Positions 63,826 to 64,000 of a stretch of DNA of 64,000 nt are shown here, piece by piece. Location: positions 1,116,001-1,180,000 of the forward strand of contig NZ_MZMU01000003.1 of assembly GCF_004123835.1 (NCBI RefSeq), given 5' to 3'. A program made the translations under genes and the position numbers. The stretch is from Rhizobium leguminosarum. Lineage in GTDB: Bacteria; Pseudomonadota; Alphaproteobacteria; Rhizobiales; Rhizobiaceae. The notes beneath the pieces are model-generated. The model did not search any database. It saw only the letters and a program-made list of their open reading frames with translations, and was not told the origin of the DNA. The first letter of the stretch is position 1. Each line of letters opens with the position of its first letter.

Positions 63826-64000
63826 TTACGCCGCCTGCGGCAGGCATGCCTCGCAAATCGCCGCGACATGGCGGTGGTCGGTGCCGCAGCAGCCGCCAAG
63901 CACGCTGAGCGCTGGCATGCGGTCGATGAGCTTGCGGTAGCGGCGGCCGAGATCTTCGGGATCGCCGGCATCCAGCGTCTCGCTGTTGTCGAGCTGCTCA
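63826..64000 (-). CDS. homocysteine S-methyltransferase family, C-terminal end (start outside window)
   Basis: About 57 residues are visible, ending VLGGCCGTDHRHVAAICEAC and a short tail. The GGCCGT motif provides two of the zinc-binding cysteines of the Hcy-binding family, whose members transfer methyl groups from S-methylmethionine or betaine to homocysteine. The gene runs leftward from beyond position 64000. A small gene follows on the same strand. Confidence 0.85.
   Translation of the reverse strand, partial: EQLDNSETLDAGDPEDLGRRYRKLIDRMPALSVLGGCCGTDHRHVAAICEACLPQAA

Noticed and set aside
1..64000. CRISPR arrays, tRNA, rRNA genes and complete insertion sequences
   Set aside because: No regularly spaced direct repeats, no cloverleaf or rRNA sequence and no transposase reading frame were recognised while reading. 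A covariance-model search would be needed to exclude a tRNA formally.

Overview
The window looks like a fast-growing Rhizobium, most likely of the R. leguminosarum/etli group. The evidence is the GC-rich alphaproteobacterial coding style, several copies of RIME-type intergenic palindromes (the two-hairpin elements described in rhizobia), a dmeRF nickel/cobalt operon with its operator, and paralogous families typical of rhizobia. No rRNA, tRNA, CRISPR array, replication origin or complete transposase was seen.

Left part (1-28.4 kb), accessory in character. It opens with a polyhydroxybutyrate/ketone-body type operon (patatin-like hydrolase, acetoacetate decarboxylase, 3-hydroxybutyrate dehydrogenase). 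A type II NADH dehydrogenase follows, then a DUF2092 periplasmic protein translationally coupled to a Pro/Gly/Ser-rich secreted protein. From 6 to 10 kb the DNA is decayed. It holds an intact TetR gene with a copy of an efflux-operon promoter but no operon behind it, a 161-nt shard of an RND pump fused to a LysR C-terminal tail, and several frameshifted small genes. A 1851-residue protein follows (kinase-like domain, STAND-type ATPase, GAF, PAS, histidine kinase), with a FixJ-type response regulator upstream, a lone receiver protein and a glycoamylase-family protein. The section ends with a full RND efflux operon (two lipoprotein adaptors, pump, DUF900 hydrolase lipoprotein). That operon is flanked by a broken TetR gene, a three-copy operator and a second, intact TetR.

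Right part (28.4-64 kb), chromosome-like housekeeping and transport genes. It contains sugar-phosphate isomerase, zinc alcohol dehydrogenase, branched-chain aminotransferase, and a LysR/EmrA/EmrB/adenylate cyclase cluster. Next come nadE, GST with a divergent TetR, MFS exporters, two TauE exporters, a PmtA-like methyltransferase, Fe-type SOD and a metallophosphoesterase. Then come AraC/SDR and WYL/LysE divergent pairs, two cytochromes c, dmeRF, a Tat-type class A beta-lactamase, a PQQ glucose dehydrogenase broken near its 3' end, SelO, an MFS exporter and the end of a homocysteine S-methyltransferase.

Intergenic space on the right is dominated by repeats: RIMEs, a roughly 60-bp hairpin family placed mostly just after stop codons, and a 145-bp MITE-like element with perfect 18-bp inverted ends and an 11-bp direct repeat, inserted in a RIME. 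The strongest novel signals are this element, the decayed duplicate of the efflux locus, the kinase-like giant signalling protein lacking kinase catalytic residues, and a terminator hairpin whose arm is also the ribosome binding site of the next gene.
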